From NCBI GenBank assembly GCA_934748015.1, contig CAKVHF010000005.1:1-64000 (forward strand): a DNA stretch of 64,000 bases, written 5' to 3'. The position numbers and the translations under genes are program-made. Below the pieces are notes generated by a model that searched no databases, was not told where the DNA came from, and was given only the letters and a program-made list of their open reading frames with translations. How positions within the stretch are numbered: position 1 is the stretch's first letter; every line of letters begins with the position of its first letter. Positions 61,414-64,000 of this stretch are shown in pieces. Origin of the DNA: an uncultured Clostridia bacterium. Its GTDB lineage: Bacteria; Bacillota; Clostridia; Christensenellales; UBA1242.

Positions 61414-62838
61414 TTACTCACCCATTTCGGCAGTAGTATCAGCCTCGGCAGTGTTAGACGCAACTGCTTCCTTGTAATTGCCTAGTTCGGTCAATGCACC
61501 ATTTAGCGCACCACCTATCTGCTTAAACGCCCTCTCGTTGCCTGAGTTGCTGGCTTGGGTCATAATAGATACAATATAATTGCCGTGAGGTGTATATACA
61601 ACGCCACTATCATTGTAAGACTTAGGGTTAAAACCTGACTTGTGTGAACAGTCGTAAGGAAATGCATTTTCCAAGAAATTGTATTTTGCAGTCAACAACT
61701 CGTAGTTAAGTATAGCACATGCACTATACCTGCTTTCGTCTATAGCCTCACCATTATTTGCCTTGTGATACATCTCTTCGCCCTCTAGTCTATCGCTATT
61801 GTATATCTCTTGCCATACTAGGTTAAGATCTTGGGCACTCATATATCCCCACTTAGCCCATTTGCCTATCTGATTAGTGCAACCCAATTCCGACACCATC
61901 TCATCATACTTCTCCTTAGTAACCAAGTCTTGCAACATATAATATCCAATGTTATCACTAATGTGAATAGTACGATGTACAACTTCTCGCAATGTATATT
62001 TTGTTCCAACTGGATCGTATTGGATAGAACCCGATCCGCCACAACTTTGGCTAGCCTTGTACTCCAACTCCATATCCATATCTAGTAGTCCCGCATCAAC
62101 CATCTTGCATGCAAGCAATGCCATTCCAGCCTTGATAGCACTGGCAGGGAATATCTTATCTTGTGCATTGTAAGATATTGTAGTCATAGTTTCTGGATCG
62201 GTGATATAGAAACTAACTGGCTTATTAACACCCTTGATTGTTTTCATAATATTATCGATTGTATCTTGGCTAAGAGTAAATCCATTATCGCTATTAACCA
62301 TTATTTTGTTACGCTCTATGACATCATCACTAGTGTTTTTGCCAACTGTTAGGAACATATTGTCAGGAGTTATACCTTTGCTCTCCTCTATAGGCTCACT
62401 AGGTTCAACAATTTGCGATGGTTCACTAGGTTCAACCACTGGTGGTTCTGTGATACTAGGTGTTGTCTCAGATGGGGTGCTAGGCTCTACAGTCCCCTGA
62501 GGATTGTTCTGTTCCTCTCTTTCTAACTCTTGTTGTGCCTTCAATCTCTCTTCTCTAATATGATTGATTACTTCCATAATTCTGTCATAACTGGTCTTAA
62601 AAGCACGACCCTCGATATAGTCAAAAGGTCTAAGATCGGGTGATGCTATTGTCTTAGGTTCTTCCACCCTAGTTGCAGGCTCATCAAACATTATAACACC
62701 ACTGGTGCTTGCATCCGTAACACCTACATTGTGCATATTTACATACTCGCTATTATTAACCGACTGATTGGCAACCAATCCACCCAACAATCCTAGCGCA
62801 ACCATTGTGGTTGCAATTGCTTTCTTACTGTTTTTCAT
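61414..62838 (-). CDS. Exported serine hydrolase of the class A beta-lactamase/D,D-peptidase fold
   Basis: 474 aa from the chosen ATG. A hydrophobic signal/anchor segment (IATTMVALGLLGGLVA) is followed by a coiled-coil-like stretch (about 85-110) and a Pro/Ser/Glu-rich linker (about 112-155). The C-terminal catalytic domain has the SxxK active site SAIK (Ser233-Lys236), SDN (294-296) and KSG (400-402). The class A Glu166 motif (ExxLN) is not evident, so a peptidoglycan-directed peptidase or a non-hydrolytic binder is as likely as a beta-lactamase. The start at 62838 follows GGAGG with 10-nt spacing. Confidence 0.75.
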   Translation of the reverse strand: MKNSKKAIATTMVALGLLGGLVANQSVNNSEYVNMHNVGVTDASTSGVIMFDEPATRVEEPKTIASPDLRPFDYIEGRAFKTSYDRIMEVINHIREERLKAQQELEREEQNNPQGTVEPSTPSETTPSITEPPVVEPSEPSQIVEPSEPIEESKGITPDNMFLTVGKNTSDDVIERNKIMVNSDNGFTLSQDTIDNIMKTIKGVNKPVSFYITDPETMTTISYNAQDKIFPASAIKAGMALLACKMVDAGLLDMDMELEYKASQSCGGSGSIQYDPVGTKYTLREVVHRTIHISDNIGYYMLQDLVTKEKYDEMVSELGCTNQIGKWAKWGYMSAQDLNLVWQEIYNSDRLEGEEMYHKANNGEAIDESRYSACAILNYELLTAKYNFLENAFPYDCSHKSGFNPKSYNDSGVVYTPHGNYIVSIMTQASNSGNERAFKQIGGALNGALTELGNYKEAVASNTAEADTTAEMGE

Positions 62839-62951
62839 AATCCACATACCTCCCCATAAATAATTTTTTAGCACACAATATTTATTATATATATTTTACT
62901 ATAACATATCACCAATAGTCAATACCCAACCTTGCGACCATGTATAGCAAC

Positions 62952-62984
62952 AAAAAAGCCATCAAATAATATATTCGATGGCTT
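62952..62984 (-). terminator. Terminator of the gene at the window end
   Basis: AAGCCATC pairs with GATGGCTT and is followed by T6 on the minus strand. Confidence 0.85.
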
Positions 62985-62992
62985 AAACATTA

Positions 62993-63997
62993 TTACATTT
63001 CGTTCTCGTTGTCGTCATATGGATAATCGTCATCCATATCATCATCCACATCATCTGGATAATTAGTTATTTGACTAGGATCTACACCCACTGCGATCTT
63101 AAGTCCCGACTCGACTATTTTCTTATTCAACAATGCTATTTCTTCTAGCATATCTGCTTTGACTTCCGGTGCAATATCTGCAATGCCGACAATCTTGCCA
63201 GTTTCATCAATATCGTACACTTCAGGGACTGGGTGCAAAATATCGTAATGCACATGTTTGCCCTCACTAAAATATTTGACATTAAGATCTTGAACATAAC
63301 TGGTTACAATTGGTGTATTGTTGTCCTTATTTTCCTTTACTGTACTGACAACAGTACTATCATAAGGTACGTGCAGTGGAGTGTTGCTAATTATGCTATT
63401 CCTAGTAACCCATATCTCACTAGTTACACTATTTAGTCCCATACTGCTACACAATTGATTACCATTACTAGCCCCAATGGTCGTAGGTACATGCTCGTAT
63501 TGATCCACTGCATAAGTGCTAAAGGACAAATTCTTGTACATTATGTCTTCTATTATCTTATATCCGTCATCTAGGTTGGATACAAAACTAAGCGGATCTT
63601 CTTCAAAATGATGTTCTTGATTAAGCACAATTGGATTTTCTTTTGCCAATTCTGCGTGTTGATCCAAGAACTCATTAAAAGACTTCTTGTCTCCAACCTT
63701 GCTCATATATTCCGCCATCAACTCCAGTCTAGTAGGTGCAGGGATATATGAACCAGTAGAGGTCGTACTCCATACAACATTCTTGTTAGTCTCTTCGTCT
63801 AGTCTAAAGCCTGCTTGATTGCCAAAACTGGTTGCAAATTTCATACCCTCTACTATAGCAGTATCACTCGCCTTGTCATATCCTCCGACACAACCAAACT
63901 TAGGGGTATCTTCGATATAATCCTTCTCTGTTGGATAAATAGAATATCTCAAACCACCATTGCCATCATCTCGCAATCTAAGTTCCGCAGTGTGCAT
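62993..63997 (-). CDS. Unidentified acidic protein, probably 5'-truncated by the window edge
   Basis: At least 334 aa. An open frame reaches the window end, and the ATG at 63997 has no visible ribosome site, so the true start probably lies outside. The sequence is polar with no membrane helix. The C-terminus is very acidic (DDVDDDMDDDYPYDDNENE). No family recognised. It precedes the beta-lactamase-fold gene on the same strand but has its own terminator. Confidence 0.55.
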   Translation of the reverse strand: MHTAELRLRDDGNGGLRYSIYPTEKDYIEDTPKFGCVGGYDKASDTAIVEGMKFATSFGNQAGFRLDEETNKNVVWSTTSTGSYIPAPTRLELMAEYMSKVGDKKSFNEFLDQHAELAKENPIVLNQEHHFEEDPLSFVSNLDDGYKIIEDIMYKNLSFSTYAVDQYEHVPTTIGASNGNQLCSSMGLNSVTSEIWVTRNSIISNTPLHVPYDSTVVSTVKENKDNNTPIVTSYVQDLNVKYFSEGKHVHYDILHPVPEVYDIDETGKIVGIADIAPEVKADMLEEIALLNKKIVESGLKIAVGVDPSQITNYPDDVDDDMDDDYPYDDNENEM

Positions 63998-64000
63998 ATT

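Noticed and set aside
1..64000. Insertion sequences, integrases, prophage or toxin-antitoxin pairs
   Set aside because: No transposase, recombinase or phage motif was seen in the frames examined; the gene content is mostly core genome.

Overview
The window is a low-GC chromosomal segment of a Gram-positive, endospore-forming bacterium of the Clostridia type (Bacillota). The evidence is spoVT, a spoVB-like flippase gene and spoVG, a WhiA-murB cluster, Shine-Dalgarno sites of the AGGAG class, and many U-tailed intrinsic terminators. BspA-type leucine-rich-repeat surface proteins, a GXT collagen-like protein and a FAD-enzyme/U32 operon suggest a host-associated (gut) anaerobe. That lifestyle is an inference. 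No 16S gene, mobile element, prophage or CRISPR array is visible.

Layout. 1-3.1 kb: tRNA-Ser(CGA), a sugar-nucleotidyltransferase, a nucleoside phosphorylase and a BclA-like collagen-repeat protein. 3.1-8.0 kb: minus-strand operon of a U32 peptidase/RlhA-type protein and two flavoproteins. 8.2-11.4 kb: a lipoprotein and the first BspA-like protein (A). 11.8-19.1 kb: rpoC and rpoB. 19.6-23 kb: pgk, tpiA, a small membrane protein, dusB. 23-30 kb: HU, spoVB-like/spoVT, a probable structured ncRNA, rplM-rpsI, BspA-like protein B. 30.6-36 kb: comF/recD2, a CoaE-like kinase, BspA-like protein C. 36-40 kb: an SDR, an LPG-synthase-like membrane protein, an alkaline-phosphatase-fold enzyme. 40-43.6 kb: FabG-like SDR, efp, a C-S-lyase-like PLP enzyme, and a second EF-P-like gene without the canonical lysine loop. 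43.8-50 kb: murB-PHP-mazG-whiA-rlmD and the divergent uvrC. 50-57 kb: a tiny Asn/Cys peptide, BspA-like protein D, a YjdF-type membrane protein, rpmE-prmC-prfA, murC. 57-64 kb: spoVG, a structured RNA-like leader before an M20 peptidase, a lipid kinase, pyk, a beta-lactamase-fold exported protein and an unidentified acidic protein that runs to the window edge.

The most unusual content is a set of four paralogous surface proteins (A-D). They share an N-terminal membrane-anchored module. Two of them (A and B) also share a nearly identical leader of about 300 bp that holds a G10-G11 homopolymer, a terminator just before the start codon, and interchangeable ATCCTT/AAGGAT arms. This could be phase variation, attenuation or both. 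Two candidate structured RNAs (26.2-26.4 kb on the minus strand; 57.2-57.4 kb on the plus strand) have G-U wobbles that make sense on only one strand and a good promoter in front. Three genes (dusB, uvrC, murC) have a -10 box 5-9 nt before the start codon and no Shine-Dalgarno site, which suggests leaderless mRNAs. Function calls come from motif recognition only; no database search was run.
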